Shown in pieces: positions 24,784-34,852 of a DNA stretch of 64,000 nt (position 1 is its first letter; each line of letters begins with the position of its first letter). This DNA is from Mesobacillus subterraneus (GTDB lineage Bacteria; Bacillota; Bacilli; Bacillales; Cytobacillaceae): assembly GCF_020524355.2 (NCBI RefSeq), contig NZ_CP129019.1, forward strand, positions 3,782,001-3,846,000, read 5' to 3'. Below the pieces are notes generated by a model. It saw only the letters and a list, made by a program, of their open reading frames with translations, did no database searches and was not told the DNA's origin. Made by a program: the position numbers and the translations under genes.

Positions 24784-25431
24784 CTAAGATATAATTTCTA
24801 GAATATTCCCATCCGGGTCTATAACATGTAATACGGAATGCACAGAACTTCTTCTCACATGAAAGTTTTGCGATTCTAACAGTCGATAATAAAAAAATAT
24901 TTGCATTGGCTTAGATTCCCGTATTGCTTTTGAGAGTGCAATAATAATTTCGTGATTAGGAGTTAGAGTTGCCTTTTCCAAAATATTAGTTTTTAGTTTT
25001 AGTTTCTTCCTAGAACGATGGAGTGCTGTTTTAATTGACTCATTACTTACTCTTAACATTATAGCTATTTCTTTTGAAGTGTATCCAAATACATCCTTTA
25101 AGGCAACGAGCATAGACTGTTTCAAAGGTAAGGTCGTAAGTAAGATTTCAATTAAACCGTAGTAATCTATGGAATTGTACTCCTCTCCGAATAAGTCTTC
25201 ATTAAAATGAATGCTTTCTTTATATTTCCTTTTCTCATCTATAAACTTGTTTTTAGCCACAGTACATAAATAGGAGAAAGTAAACTCCCTATTCGGTTCC
25301 GAACGTTTAATTTTATACACCTTTAGCATCGTTTCTTGTACAAGATCCTCGGCTGTCCAAGGTGAACCTGACAACTTTAAGCAATATCTATATAATTTAT
25401 TAATCTCAAACTCTAAATCATTAAAAACCAT
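24784..25431 (-). CDS. ECF-like sigma factor with C-terminal extension
   Basis: 215 aa. Region 2: LYRYCLKLSGSPWTAEDLVQ, ETMLKVYKI and FSYLCTVAKNKFIDEKRKYK. Region 4: LPLKQSMLVALKDVFGYTSK with EIAIMLRVSNESIKTALHRS. After region 4, about 65 extra residues (ALSKAIRESKPMQIFFYYRL..., then VLHVIDPDGNILEI) form a small C-terminal domain that recalls the SnoaL/NTF2-like tails of some ECF groups. AAGGTG precedes ATG 25431. No anti-sigma gene is adjacent; the divergent VOC gene 94 bp away may be a target. Confidence 0.88.
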   Translation of the reverse strand: MVFNDLEFEINKLYRYCLKLSGSPWTAEDLVQETMLKVYKIKRSEPNREFTFSYLCTVAKNKFIDEKRKYKESIHFNEDLFGEEYNSIDYYGLIEILLTTLPLKQSMLVALKDVFGYTSKEIAIMLRVSNESIKTALHRSRKKLKLKTNILEKATLTPNHEIIIALSKAIRESKPMQIFFYYRLLESQNFHVRRSSVHSVLHVIDPDGNILEIIS

Positions 25432-25525
25432 GTTTTAACACCTTCTTAATTAAATTTAGATGCATGTGTAACTTTTACACCATTATAACCGTTTTAAGGT
25501 AGAATTTAATTTGAGGAGGATGGTT

Positions 25526-25951
25526 ATGTTTAAGGTAGGTAGTATATTTATCCCAGTTACAGACATGGAAAAGTCGACAGAATGGTATGTGAAATTTCTT
25601 GGTGCAAAGATAATAGATAGTTGGGGAGACGGTACTGGCTTTTATTTACCAACTGGGTCAACACAATTAGCTTTAGTGAAAGTGGACTCCCCACAGCCCA
25701 CTGAGTTTATTACCAAAGGTGACCAGAAGAACTCTTATTTTAATTTTGTTGTGGATGATATTGAATCTGTCCATCAACACTTTAAGAAAAATGGCATAGT
25801 TACTACCGAGATTGATCATTTTGGCGGAATGAAATTTTTTGATTTCTTTGACTTGGATGGTAACCCATTTAGTGTGGTAAATGAAGTTTATGGTTCTCCT
25901 TATCACTCAGATAATGTTAGAAAAATGCAAGAAAGAGATAAAAAGAATTAA
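25526..25951 (+). CDS. VOC-family (glyoxalase/bleomycin-resistance-like) protein
   Basis: 141 aa. ATG 25526 chosen because GAGGAGG lies 7 nt upstream; a TTG at 25511 would add five residues. VOC half-sites: SIFIPVTDMEKSTEWYVKFL at the start and the end motif FFDFFDLDGNPFSVVNE. Metal-dependent glyoxalase-like fold; substrate unknown. Divergent from the sigma factor gene. A good terminator follows. Confidence 0.88.
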   Translation: MFKVGSIFIPVTDMEKSTEWYVKFLGAKIIDSWGDGTGFYLPTGSTQLALVKVDSPQPTEFITKGDQKNSYFNFVVDDIESVHQHFKKNGIVTTEIDHFGGMKFFDFFDLDGNPFSVVNEVYGSPYHSDNVRKMQERDKKN

Positions 25952-25966
25952 TAAATAATTTTAAAA

Positions 25967-26004
25967 AAGAATTACCACTTTAATAAGATTGGTAATTCTT
26001 TTTG
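25967..26004. terminator. Terminator after VOC gene
   Basis: AAGAATTACC / GGTAATTCTT stem with TTTTTG on the plus strand and an A-run on the other side. Confidence 0.85.
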
Positions 26005-26146
26005 TTTTCCTTTTCAATAAGATAATTTTTACATTCATGTACTTCTTTAAAAGCACAACTTCAATTCTCTGCTTTACCGATATTTGTGATACGGTTCCTC
26101 ATCTTCTTTCTTTCTTTTGATTGATGGAATCCTGCAAAAGAAAAAT

Positions 26147-26332
26147 AAGCGGAGATTTTCCGGCTAAATACAGAATGGAGCTCATTTCGAGGGAAATAAG
26201 GGGAGATTTTCCGGTTATGCAAAGCAAAACACCACTTTTTTATGTTTTTAGAGTCAATAAGCGGAATTTCTCCGGCTATTTGAGCTATTTTTTATTAAAA
26301 TTCATAATTAAGCGGAATTCTTCCGACTATTA
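26147..26332. repeat. Family B palindrome array, four units
   Basis: AAGCGGAGATTTTCCGGCTA-type units at 26147, 26198, 26259 and 26310: steps of 51, 61 and 51 bp, identical to the array at 16861 but in the opposite orientation. Lies between convergent genes. Confidence 0.8.
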
Positions 26333-26346
26333 ATCAGACCGGGTCC

Positions 26347-26999
26347 TTAACCTGATTCCCTAACCGATAAGAGCGGATCCTTTTGGTTCCAGTTGCAGGG
26401 ATTAGCATCTTTTTTTTCGACTAGTTGAGAAAGTACTTTTTTTACCGTCTTGTCACTTAGCTTTAAATACTTCTCGACTTCTGTTGGGGATATGTCTTCT
26501 CCTTTTCGAATCACTAGCCGAAGGACTTCCTTTTCAAGCAAGGACAGAGATGTCTGGTCCAATTCATCACCCAGCCATCGGCCTATCAATTGCTGAACAA
26601 CCTGTTGGCATCTACGCGGCTTCTCTTTCACTTGGTCAAAAGAGAAGCGAATCACAGTCCATCCATCAATCACCAGCTGGTTTTGACGTTCCAGGTTGTC
26701 GGAAAATTGCCATCTGCTTATGTTCTTTAGGTGAGGGCCATACCCCCGTCGATCTCAAAGCAAATTCGCATAGAGGGACGAATATAAGCAAAATCCAAAT
26801 ACCTTTTACCATCCTTGAAATCATCGACTTCATATTCTGGGTGAAGGTACTTAAAATGATAAAATAAAGGCCACCAAACTTGCTTCAAAAACAACAGTTC
26901 AGCCTGATTATGACCTTCTTGTAAGCGCCGAAACCGTTCACCGCTTCTTGCCTGTAAGTGAGCATTCAAAAAGGCCTGGTATTCTTCTTCAAATCCCAT
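26347..26999 (-). pseudogene. Endonuclease-like protein (DUF559/Vsr-fold), frameshifted
   Basis: Two frames join into one protein of about 217 aa. The first (26999-26727) has LDFAYIRPSMRICFEIDG, the second (from about 26745) continues as YGPHLKNISRWQFSDNLERQ, LVIDGWTVIRFSFDQV and then a C-terminal winged-helix-like region (ISPTEVEKYLKLSDKTVKKV). FEIDGYG...H...R...R is the Vsr/DUF559 nuclease signature. The break sits in a run of five C (26743-26747) and restoring frame needs an indel there; a sequencing error is possible. ATG 26999 has GGAGAGGG upstream. Confidence 0.75.
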
Positions 27000-27523
27000 A
27001 CATCCCTCTCCTAACTATAGGAATATTCACAACATAAACGTTTATAACACTTAATGAATCACTCAATGAAATTGAGACAGATTTTTGAGAAACTATGAAG
27101 TTTATAAGTGGTAGGTTACAACAAAATAAGAGGATTAATATGAAATCAACTGGAGAATTGCAAACGGCAAATAAGAATTTAGAAGTAGCAAGTTACAAGA
27201 AGAATTCGCGGATAGAACTAATTTTAGTTTAATAGAATTCTTACAATTGTCAATCCGTTTACTTCAATACTAGTTCCATAATTTTTCTTCTTGCCTCTCC
27301 TAACCTTAAGAGAGAGGTATTTGGTTAAAACCTCATTTACTTATGATACGGCTCAACTATAAATGTATTGGCAAAGTAATTAGCTTAGTATTTTTACAGT
27401 TGTCTTACCGACAAAAAGTAAAAAAACTGCTCACTGTTTGTAACGCACTTCAGTCAAGTAAATTCACCTATTACTAAATTAACTGACAGAAAAAATGCCC
27501 TGCAAAGTCGCAGGGCACTCTCT
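27000..27523. other. Intergenic region, no gene seen
   Basis: Over 490 bp of AT-rich sequence before the terminator at 27496. Short CTTAAG/TCTCTC palindromes near 27300 but no ORF with a ribosome-binding site. Confidence 0.4.
27490..27517 (-). terminator. Terminator of the detoxification operon
   Basis: TGCCCTGC / GCAGGGCA hairpin with a run of six T on the minus strand, just past the monooxygenase stop. Confidence 0.9.
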
Positions 27524-27811
27524 TTATACCAAAAATAAACGATGAACGTTCCTGCTTTCTATCAGCTGTTCTGCTTGTAGTCGGTACGCTTTATAATGAT
27601 TTGATTCTATGTGTTTCTTTAGTGATTCTTCATCTTGCCATATTTCATAAAATACAAATACACCCTGTTCATCTAAGGATTTATGCAGTTTATATGTGAT
27701 ACATCCGCTTTCGTTCCGCGAAGGGTGTACAACTTGGTGCAAGACTTCAAATAATTCGTTCTCACAGTCAGGTTTTGATTTGATTATTGCAGTAATGACG
27801 ATATTCTCCAT
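27524..27811 (-). CDS. Antibiotic-biosynthesis-monooxygenase (quinol monooxygenase) family protein
   Basis: 95 aa from ATG 27811 (GGAGAG six bases upstream). ABM fold: IVITAIIKSKPDCENELFEV, NESGCITYKLHKSLDE, FVFYEIWQDEESLKKHIESN. Such small dimeric ferredoxin-like proteins oxidise quinols or related compounds without cofactor. Last gene of the ALDH - DJ-1 - alcohol dehydrogenase - ABM cluster on the minus strand. Confidence 0.88.
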   Translation of the reverse strand: MENIVITAIIKSKPDCENELFEVLHQVVHPSRNESGCITYKLHKSLDEQGVFVFYEIWQDEESLKKHIESNHYKAYRLQAEQLIESRNVHRLFLV

Positions 27812-27832
27812 TTTATTCTCTCCGACCAACTT

Positions 27833-28813
27833 TTATAAAATCTTAGCGACGATTTTGCCTTTGACATGACGTTCAGAAAGTTCTTCAAGAGCTTGTGGAA
27901 TTTCTTCAAGAGAAATTGTTCTTTCAAGCGGAGAAGCCACTTTACCTTCTGCTACTAATTTTAAAAGTTCATCGCCCATTTTCGCGAGGTCTTCCTCAGC
28001 TGCTACATCATTCTGGTGATGGTTCGCATTTAAAGCAACTTCGTGATAGGAAATTACTTTTGTGAATGGTTTAATATGAGTGTAATCAGGTGCCCCAGCA
28101 ATATGTGCCAAATGTCCGCCATACCCAACGAGATCCAGTGAATTCGTAGCACTTTCGCGGCTTACTGTATCCAGGACTGCATCTACACCGCGCTCATTTG
28201 TAATTTCCATCACTCTAGCTCTGACATCTTCATCTCGATAATCTATGACGTGGTCTGCTCCAAGGGATTTCACATAGTCATGGTTATGTTCAGATGCAGT
28301 AGAAATAACTGTCTTTCCTGCATGTTTAGCCAGCTGAACACCAAATCCGCCAACTCCGCCTGCTCCCCCTTGAATCAAAATGGTTTTAATATTTTCCATC
28401 GGAAGTTTGCGGAACAAGGCCTGATAGGCAGTATAACCAGCCGTTGGAAGTGATGTGGCATTTTCAAACGAAACAGAGTCAGGAATACGGGAAATTGTAT
28501 GAGCAGTGGTAATGGCGTATTCAGCAAAACCGCCTCTCTTCCTAAAATCTCCGTGATACACGACTCGGTCTCCAATGGACCAGCCCGTTACACCTTCACC
28601 CAATGCTTCAATGGTTCCAGCTACATCTAAGCCTAAGATGTGAGGAAAAGTTCAAGCAGGATTGCCGTTCGTTCCAGTCTTATAATCAACAGGGTTCAAG
28701 CCTGCTGCATGTACCTTCACCAACACTTCCCCAGCTACAGGAATAGGGGTTTCTATTTCTTCTACCTTCATTTCACGCCACATATTCTTATCTTTAAGGA
28801 GTAATGCTTTCAT
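27833..28813 (-). pseudogene. Zinc-binding/NADPH dehydrogenase (MDR family) with in-frame stop
   Basis: Full-length frame from ATG 28813 (GAGGAGG upstream): MKALLLKDKNMWREMKVEEI, HAAGLNPVDYKTG, then TGA at 28654-28652 where the paralogue at 58.4 kb has TGG (NPNWTYPHILGLD), then IGDRVVYHGD, GGAGGVGGFGVQLAKHAGKT (Rossmann) and KGKIVAKIL. Medium-chain reductase, quinone/alkenal type. The nonsense codon is a single G-to-A change and is not at a homopolymer. Translation could resume downstream but would lack the N-terminal barrel. Confidence 0.85.
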
Positions 28814-28878
28814 TTCCTTTATCCTCCTCTATATTTAAGATTTAGGGCTGCAAGATGCAGCCCTGATTTGTATGTTAG

Positions 28879-29544
28879 TTAGTTGTTTAGTTGTTTTACT
28901 ACTTCATCCGCTACAGAAACAGTCGACTGCGGATTTTGGCCTGTAATTAGATTGCCATCCACTTGGACATGGTCCGCCCAGTTTCCTTTGACAATCACAT
29001 TTGCTCCAAGTTCACGAAGGCGAGTCTCCAGCAAGAAAGGCATAAAACGATCAAGTGTTGTCTCACGCTCTTCATCATCTGTAAAGGCAGTGATGGTTTT
29101 CCCAGCCACTAGAGGGGTCCCATCTGATAATGTTACTCCTACTAAGCCGGCAGGACCGTGGCAAACTGCTGCAACGATTTTATTTGCCTCATAAGCTTCA
29201 CGTACAAGCTGGTGGAGTTTTGTGTTATCAGGAAGATCGAACATCGTACCATGTCCGCCTGGCATGAAAATAGCATCATAGGCAGATGCATCTTGTACAT
29301 CTTCAAGTTTCATTGTATTTTCTAAATATTTCGCTGTATCAAGGATTTCCTGTGGTACTTCACCTTCAAGGCTTCGGTCATCCACTGGAGCTTTTCCGCC
29401 TTTAGGACTTGCGACTGTAATTTCATAACTTTGCTTTGCAAATTCCACATAAGCCTCACCAAATTCAGAAAGCCATAAACCTGTTGCATGACCCTCATTC
29501 ATTTTATCCGCTGTTGTTACTACCATTAAAATACGTTTTGTCAT
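28879..29544 (-). CDS. DJ-1/PfpI family protein (glyoxalase III / Hsp31-like)
   Basis: 221 aa. Nucleophile elbow AAVCHGPAGL with the catalytic Cys, preceded by the conserved IFMPGGHGTMFDLPD. The long form with an extra N-terminal WLSEFGEAYVEF segment fits the Hsp31-type glyoxalase III group, which convert methylglyoxal to lactate without glutathione. Second gene of the minus-strand cluster; 24 bp from the aldehyde dehydrogenase. Confidence 0.92.
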   Translation of the reverse strand: MTKRILMVVTTADKMNEGHATGLWLSEFGEAYVEFAKQSYEITVASPKGGKAPVDDRSLEGEVPQEILDTAKYLENTMKLEDVQDASAYDAIFMPGGHGTMFDLPDNTKLHQLVREAYEANKIVAAVCHGPAGLVGVTLSDGTPLVAGKTITAFTDDEERETTLDRFMPFLLETRLRELGANVIVKGNWADHVQVDGNLITGQNPQSTVSVADEVVKQLNN

Positions 29545-29568
29545 TTTTCAATTCCTCCAATTTTAAAA

Positions 29569-30999
29569 TCAGTTTATAGAACCCAATGATATATATTTCT
29601 CTTCAAGATATTCACTTATTCCCTGCTTCCCACCTTCACGGCCTAACCCACTTTCCTTCAATCCCCCAAAAGGAGCTTGAGCCGCAGAGGGCAACCCATC
29701 ATTCAAACCGATTACTCCATACTCTAATCTCTCTACCAAATATAAGGCTTCCTTCATATCCTGTGAAAACACATAAGCGGCTAATCCATAAGGAGTTTTA
29801 TTCGCACGTTCAATCGCTTCATCTATTGTTTTGAAGGTTGATACTGGCGCTAGTGGACCAAAGGTTTCTTCTGTCATACAAAGCATGTCGTCAGAAGCAT
29901 TTTTTACAACAGTCGGCTGATAAAAATACCCCATTTCCTCCATTACAGCAGAGCCGCCAGTTAAGACGATTCCACCTTTTCGGACCGCATCCTTCACGTG
30001 TTCCGTTATTTTCATCAATGATTTTTCATTGATCAGTGGTCCAACTAACACATCTTTTTCCAAACCATCCCCATATTTAAGATTGGCTGTCTCTACTGTA
30101 AATCGAGCAATAAATTCATCAGCTATATCTTCTTGAATGAGAAAACGATTTGCGGCAACGCAAGCCTGTCCACCATTGCGGAATTTAGATTGGATTGCTC
30201 CTTTGACAGCAGTTTCAATATCGGCTTTGTTGGTCACGATAAATGGTGCTTGTCCGCCAAGTTCTAATGAAAGTTTCTTCATTGTATCTGCTGCATCTTT
30301 CATTAAAAGCTTTCCGACGGGCGTAGAACCCGTAAAGGTTATTTTACGGACTCTGGAATCCGTTTGCCAAACCCCAACGATTTCTTTTGGGTCACCAGTC
30401 AGAACATTTATCACACCATTGGGTATACCGGCTTGTTCTGCCAGCTCTGCTAATTTAAGTGCGGTAAAAGGTGTTTCTTCTGAAGGTTTGAATACGACTG
30501 TGCAGCCTGCTGCCAAAGCCGGTGCTAATTTCCGGGTAACCATTGCGGCGGGAAAATTCCAGGGAGTAATCGCCGCAACCACACCTACAGGTACTTTTTG
30601 CACAAATAGTCGTTTTTCACTTGAAGACGATGGAATAAGCTCTCCATATAATCGTTTCGCTTCCTCTGCAAACCATTCCACATATTGATTCGCATAGTTT
30701 ATTTCACCTATCGCTTCATTTAGCGGCTTCCCTTGTTCCATTGTCATGATTCTGGCTAAAACTTCTTTATTATCCTCTATTAAGTCATGCCATTTCTTCA
30801 GAAGCCTGCTCCGTTCGTACGCAGTAGTCCCGGACCAAAGGGCTAAAGCATTAGCTGCAGCATCAACAGCCTGCACGGCTTCTTTGGTTCCAGACCTTGG
30901 AACGCTGCCCAAAATTTCTTTAGTAGCAGGATTTTGAATATTGATCGTCTCTTTTGTTTCAAACCAAATTCCATTCACTACATTTTTTTCTATAAACAT
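29569..30999 (-). CDS. NAD(P)-dependent aldehyde dehydrogenase (succinate-semialdehyde type)
   Basis: 476 aa from ATG 30999 (GGGAG upstream). Motifs: TPWNFPAAMVTRKLAPALAA, KLSLELGGQAPFIV (general-base Glu), KFRNGGQACVAANR (catalytic Cys) and EETFGPLAPV. The NPATKEILG start and GGQAPF are typical of GabD-like succinate-semialdehyde dehydrogenases, though the cluster context suggests a broader aldehyde substrate. First gene of the cluster, divergent from the LysR regulator 145 bp away. Confidence 0.9.
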   Translation of the reverse strand: MFIEKNVVNGIWFETKETINIQNPATKEILGSVPRSGTKEAVQAVDAAANALALWSGTTAYERSRLLKKWHDLIEDNKEVLARIMTMEQGKPLNEAIGEINYANQYVEWFAEEAKRLYGELIPSSSSEKRLFVQKVPVGVVAAITPWNFPAAMVTRKLAPALAAGCTVVFKPSEETPFTALKLAELAEQAGIPNGVINVLTGDPKEIVGVWQTDSRVRKITFTGSTPVGKLLMKDAADTMKKLSLELGGQAPFIVTNKADIETAVKGAIQSKFRNGGQACVAANRFLIQEDIADEFIARFTVETANLKYGDGLEKDVLVGPLINEKSLMKITEHVKDAVRKGGIVLTGGSAVMEEMGYFYQPTVVKNASDDMLCMTEETFGPLAPVSTFKTIDEAIERANKTPYGLAAYVFSQDMKEALYLVERLEYGVIGLNDGLPSAAQAPFGGLKESGLGREGGKQGISEYLEEKYISLGSIN

Positions 31000-31143
31000 G
31001 CAATTCACTCCCTTCTATATTGATCACTTGCTGCTAAGCAGATGTATTTGTTTTTGGTACTGCTATAGGTTATCATCTGTGTAGAAATTGCGGTACTTCC
31101 ACTATGTTTGTGGGTGATAACCAAACGTTATGAGGGATTCAGA

Positions 31144-31986
31144 ATGCGAATAGAATGGCTGGAAGCGTTCCAAACAACAGCTGAAACAAAGAGTTTAACC
31201 AGAGCAAGTGAAATACTAAACATGACACAACCTGCTCTAAGTAAACAAATAAGAAATCTTGAAAATGATATTGGAGCCAATTTGTTCAATAGATCGAGTA
31301 CGGGCGTAACACTAACCAAGGCTGGTGAGCTTCTTCTGGCAGCGAGCAAAGAAATTATAAAGGAGATAAACGCAGTCAAAAAGGCTATAGCGGTTGATCA
31401 GGGGTTAATGGGTATCACGATTGGAGCATGGCCAAGCATTGCTACTTCCTATTTGCCAAAGAAGCTCGCTTGTACACTACGTTCTGACTACAACTTAAAG
31501 ATCTCCCATAGTTATGTGGACTTATTAGCAGGATTAAATGAAGGTAGTTTGGATGTCGCATTATTTGATGAAAAAGGCATCCAACACCCCTACTACTCCA
31601 CATTTGTGTTTTCTGAAGGATTTATGCTTTTTGTCAATAAACTGCATCCTGAATTCGGAAACAAGGATTCTGTCACATTTGATGAGATAAAAGAGGAGGA
31701 ATTTGTGATGCTGTTGGAAACCTGTGATGCAAGAACTATAATCCAGCATGCATTCGCAGAGAGGAACGCAACTCTGAACATTTCTTCAGAAATTGAATTT
31801 GGTCACAGCATACTCGGTTTTATCGAGGCAAATATTGGCATATCCATCTTACCTGAAATATTCGTGAACGGGCTTTCCCCTAATATCAAAGCCATTCCGA
31901 TTACTGATTTTGACATACAGCGGAAGGTCTCACTCATCGCCAGGGATGAACAAGTTGGGAAAAAAGTATTAGCGATGCTTAAATAA
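31144..31986 (+). CDS. LysR-family transcription regulator
   Basis: 280 aa from ATG 31144 (GAGGGA upstream); a longer frame exists but lacks a site. N-terminal winged HTH WLEAFQTTAETKSLTRASEI, LNMTQPALSKQIRNLENDIG and a C-terminal effector domain of normal type. Divergent from the aldehyde dehydrogenase and directly upstream of a quinone oxidoreductase, so it likely controls both in response to an electrophile or aldehyde. This is inferred. Confidence 0.92.
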   Translation: MRIEWLEAFQTTAETKSLTRASEILNMTQPALSKQIRNLENDIGANLFNRSSTGVTLTKAGELLLAASKEIIKEINAVKKAIAVDQGLMGITIGAWPSIATSYLPKKLACTLRSDYNLKISHSYVDLLAGLNEGSLDVALFDEKGIQHPYYSTFVFSEGFMLFVNKLHPEFGNKDSVTFDEIKEEEFVMLLETCDARTIIQHAFAERNATLNISSEIEFGHSILGFIEANIGISILPEIFVNGLSPNIKAIPITDFDIQRKVSLIARDEQVGKKVLAMLK

Positions 31987-32009
31987 GTTTAATGAAAAGA
32001 GGTCTACAA

Positions 32010-32975
32010 ATGAAGTCTTTAGTATTTGGACAATTTGGCGGTCCAGAAGTTTTAGAATATAAAGATGTAAACGACCCAATGATCGGGCCAGACGAAGTCC
32101 TTGTCAGAACAAAAGCAATCGGATTGAACTTTGCAGATATTTATCGGAGAAAAGGTAACTATCATCTTGTCGGACAGCCACCCTATATTCTGGGGTATGA
32201 AGGTGCAGGGGTCGTCGAGAAAATTGGAAGTGAAGTATCCTCTGTTAAGATTGGTGACCGAATCGGGTTTGCTGATGTTCCTTATGCGAACGCAGAGCTT
32301 GTGGCGGTACCAATAGAAAAAGCCATTCCGCTTCCAGAGAGGATTTCTTTCGAGACTGCTGCATCCATTCTGCTGCAAGGCTTAACTGCGCACTACCTCG
32401 TCCGGGACAGCTACGCTATTAAACCTGGAGATGTGGCAGTCATACATGCAGCCGCAGGTGGAGTTGGGCAACTGTTAATTCAAATGGTCAATCTCCTTGG
32501 CGGGAAAGCAATAGGACTGACATCTTCTAAAAATAAAGCAGAGATCGCTTTGAAAGCGGGAGCAGAAGAAGTATTCCTCTACAACGAAAATTGGCCAGAC
32601 AAAATCCTGCAGGCAACTCATGGGAATGGAGCAGATGTCGTATTCGAATCAGTCGGTTCTACCTTATCGGATAGCTTTTCTGCAACGAGAACAGGCGGTA
32701 CGGTAGTATTTTTCGGCATGGCTGGCGGCGACCCTAAACCCGTTGATCCAAGGATGTTAATGGATACTTCCAAGACCTTAACAGGTGGTGACCTTTGGAA
32801 TGTCCTTATTTCAAGAACAGAAAGAATAAACCGTTCCATGCAGCTGTTCAAGTGGATTGAGAATGAAGAGTTAATCATACACTCCCCTATCACATACAAA
32901 TTAAAAGATGGTCAAGAGGCTCATCAATTATTAGAAAGTCGCAGGAGCACAGGTAAGATTTTATTAATACCATAG
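32010..32975 (+). CDS. Zinc-independent quinone oxidoreductase (MDR family)
   Basis: 321 aa from ATG 32010 (AGAGGT upstream). GLNFADIYRRKGNYH and YILGYEGAGVVEKIG at the N-terminus, then VIHAAAGGVGQLLIQMVNLL (Rossmann NADPH site) and a C-terminal STGKILLIP. No structural-zinc cysteines, as in QOR/zeta-crystallin types. Only 23 bp after the LysR stop, so probably co-transcribed with it. Confidence 0.92.
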   Translation: MKSLVFGQFGGPEVLEYKDVNDPMIGPDEVLVRTKAIGLNFADIYRRKGNYHLVGQPPYILGYEGAGVVEKIGSEVSSVKIGDRIGFADVPYANAELVAVPIEKAIPLPERISFETAASILLQGLTAHYLVRDSYAIKPGDVAVIHAAAGGVGQLLIQMVNLLGGKAIGLTSSKNKAEIALKAGAEEVFLYNENWPDKILQATHGNGADVVFESVGSTLSDSFSATRTGGTVVFFGMAGGDPKPVDPRMLMDTSKTLTGGDLWNVLISRTERINRSMQLFKWIENEELIIHSPITYKLKDGQEAHQLLESRRSTGKILLIP

Positions 32976-33132
32976 AATGAAGAAAGGAGGACTGTAATTA
33001 GTTCTCCTTTTTATATCTATTACTTAGTAAGAAAATTTCACTTTGCAAACTCTTTATTAGTGAAACTTCAACTCTTAGTTTCACCACTATTTGTGCTACA
33101 GTCAATTTAACCCATCTAAATGCGAAAAATAA

Positions 33133-33153
33133 AAAGAGGGTTATCCCCTCTTT
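33133..33153 (-). terminator. Terminator overlapping the coiled-coil gene stop
   Basis: AAAGAGGG / CCCTCTTT hairpin; on the minus strand it runs into TTATTTTT. Confidence 0.75.
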
Positions 33154-34099
33154 AGTCACTGCTAATCATTTGTGCTATCTTTATAGTCTGCAACTCTTTT
33201 TGAACAATGCTTATTGACGTAATACTCCTCTTGGATCGCTTAGCTAATTCATCAGGCAGCTTTTCAATCTTATCTATAGAAGCAACTAAATCTTCTTCGA
33301 TACTTTCTACCTCATTTTCAGCACTTCCTTCATCTTCTTTCCAAAACTGAATGGCATCTAGCGTATTTTTACTCATTTCTTGGATTGAACTAAAAAGAGA
33401 TTTAGTTTTACTTACTGTAGTTATCACACTTGAAGATAGTTCAAGAACTTTATGAGCTTCTACTGTAGAACTTCTTAAATCTTCAATCTGATAAATCAAA
33501 TTTGAGTTTAATTCTTGTTCAATTTGAAATAACAGTTCAATGTCCTTTTCCTTTTGATACTCTTCGTATAATGAATTTAACTTTTGATGAGAATCACCGA
33601 TCTCCTTTTGAATAACGGTTAAGTCCTCCAAACGAGATAATGTACTATCAATTTCATTAATTTGAATCTGTGCTGAAGCTAATTTAATACTTATGTTACC
33701 TACAACAGGAAAATCAACAAAAGTGTTGACTCCTTTAGCGACGGAAATTACTGAATCAAATTTGCCTATTCCATCTCTTATAGGAGCTAAATTCCCTTTT
33801 AGCCATTCAACATTTTCAACTACTAGATTAATATCCTGATTGTATTGATCCAGATCGTTAATTATTTTTGGCAGTTCAGTTTCTATTACTTTTAACGATT
33901 GATTTCTAGCTTCATCCATTTGCTTGTTCATATTTTTTGTCTCTGTTGGATTACTAACACTATTGTTGACAGCTATTTTGCTAGCTGTATATCCGATTGA
34001 ACCTGAAATTAAGATTGAGGAAATAATGGTAATAGGAAACAAATATTTTTGAAGCACCGGTTTTTGGTTAGATTCAACCCTGGTCTTCTCCACTTCCAT
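33152..34099 (-). CDS. Membrane-anchored coiled-coil protein of unknown function
   Basis: 315 aa. A single N-terminal transmembrane helix (about 20-45: YLFPITIISSILISGSIGY) and then about 260 residues of predicted coiled coil and helices (MNKQMDEARNQSLKVIETEL..., LEDLTVIQKEIGDSHQKLNS...). GGGGAGGAG precedes ATG 34099. Similar layout to methyl-accepting or septum-associated helical proteins but no signalling motif. Adjacent, with a 220-bp gap, to the yfj-like cassette; whether they function together is unknown. Confidence 0.75.
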   Translation of the reverse strand: MEVEKTRVESNQKPVLQKYLFPITIISSILISGSIGYTASKIAVNNSVSNPTETKNMNKQMDEARNQSLKVIETELPKIINDLDQYNQDINLVVENVEWLKGNLAPIRDGIGKFDSVISVAKGVNTFVDFPVVGNISIKLASAQIQINEIDSTLSRLEDLTVIQKEIGDSHQKLNSLYEEYQKEKDIELLFQIEQELNSNLIYQIEDLRSSTVEAHKVLELSSSVITTVSKTKSLFSSIQEMSKNTLDAIQFWKEDEGSAENEVESIEEDLVASIDKIEKLPDELAKRSKRSITSISIVQKELQTIKIAQMISSD

Positions 34100-34318
34100 T
34101 TGCGGCTCCTCCCCTTCACTAAGTTGTAGTTAGAACCAATGTTGACCGTTAAAACCATATTCTAAATGTCGAAATATCTACCTTATATATTTATTATACG
34201 ACGTATTTCTCAAAATTTTTTGTCATAACTTATCATACTTGCAAATATTTGTCCCTTTATATAAAAAAGAACTCGTCACCAGCCCCTATACAGGAATGAT
34301 GACAAGTCCTTTTAATTT

Positions 34319-34852
34319 TCACGCTGTATATCCCTTACCGCCATACCGTTTCGCCCAGTTCTCCTTCAATTCAGGAGTACCTTCTGGGACAACGTATGTA
34401 TCAAGGACTTTATGTACTTTTTGTTCGTTGACTAGGTTATAAGTAGAGAGTTTGATTTTTTTGTTATTCATGGTCCGAATCGCAATGTATTTAAAACCGC
34501 TGCCGCCCCACTGAATATCCTTGATATCGCTGATCCGGACACCTTTTTTCCTGCCTTTTAAATAGCCATCCTGTACGGTAATGACCGCTCTGCCGGATAA
34601 CAGCATGGTCAGCATCCTGATGAGCATCGACCCAAATACCAGCAAGCCAAATACACCAATGAGGATCCCGAAAAATCCTTTTACAAAACTTACGTCTGGC
34701 ACGATAAAGAAAATCACTAGTGAAGCAAGCGTCATCATGCCTATGCCAGTAAGCATACAACCAGCCCCGACGTTTGTATAAACGACCTCTACTTTATCCT
34801 CGGAAACGATAATATTATGTTCTTCCGTGTTATGCTCGATTTTATTTTCCAT
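34319..34852 (-). CDS. YfjD-like DUF5381 membrane protein
   Basis: 177 aa from ATG 34852 (AAAGGAAACGGTGAG upstream). Two transmembrane helices (about 30-50 and 60-85) followed by a PH-like beta domain (AVITVQDGYLKGRKKGVRIS, FKYIAIRTMNNKKI) and a YGGKGYTA end. B. subtilis carries paralogues YfjD and YfjE in the same order behind yfjB and yfjC. Overlaps the preceding gene by 11 bp, so it is translationally coupled. Possibly an immunity or accessory component. Confidence 0.8.
   Translation of the reverse strand: MENKIEHNTEEHNIIVSEDKVEVVYTNVGAGCMLTGIGMMTLASLVIFFIVPDVSFVKGFFGILIGVFGLLVFGSMLIRMLTMLLSGRAVITVQDGYLKGRKKGVRISDIKDIQWGGSGFKYIAIRTMNNKKIKLSTYNLVNEQKVHKVLDTYVVPEGTPELKENWAKRYGGKGYTA

Noticed and set aside
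24784..25431. Sigma factor C-terminus as a VOC fusion because of DPDGNILEI
   Set aside because: Only this short motif resembles VOC; the rest of the 65-residue tail lacks VOC metal-ligand pattern and fits known ECF C-terminal extensions better.
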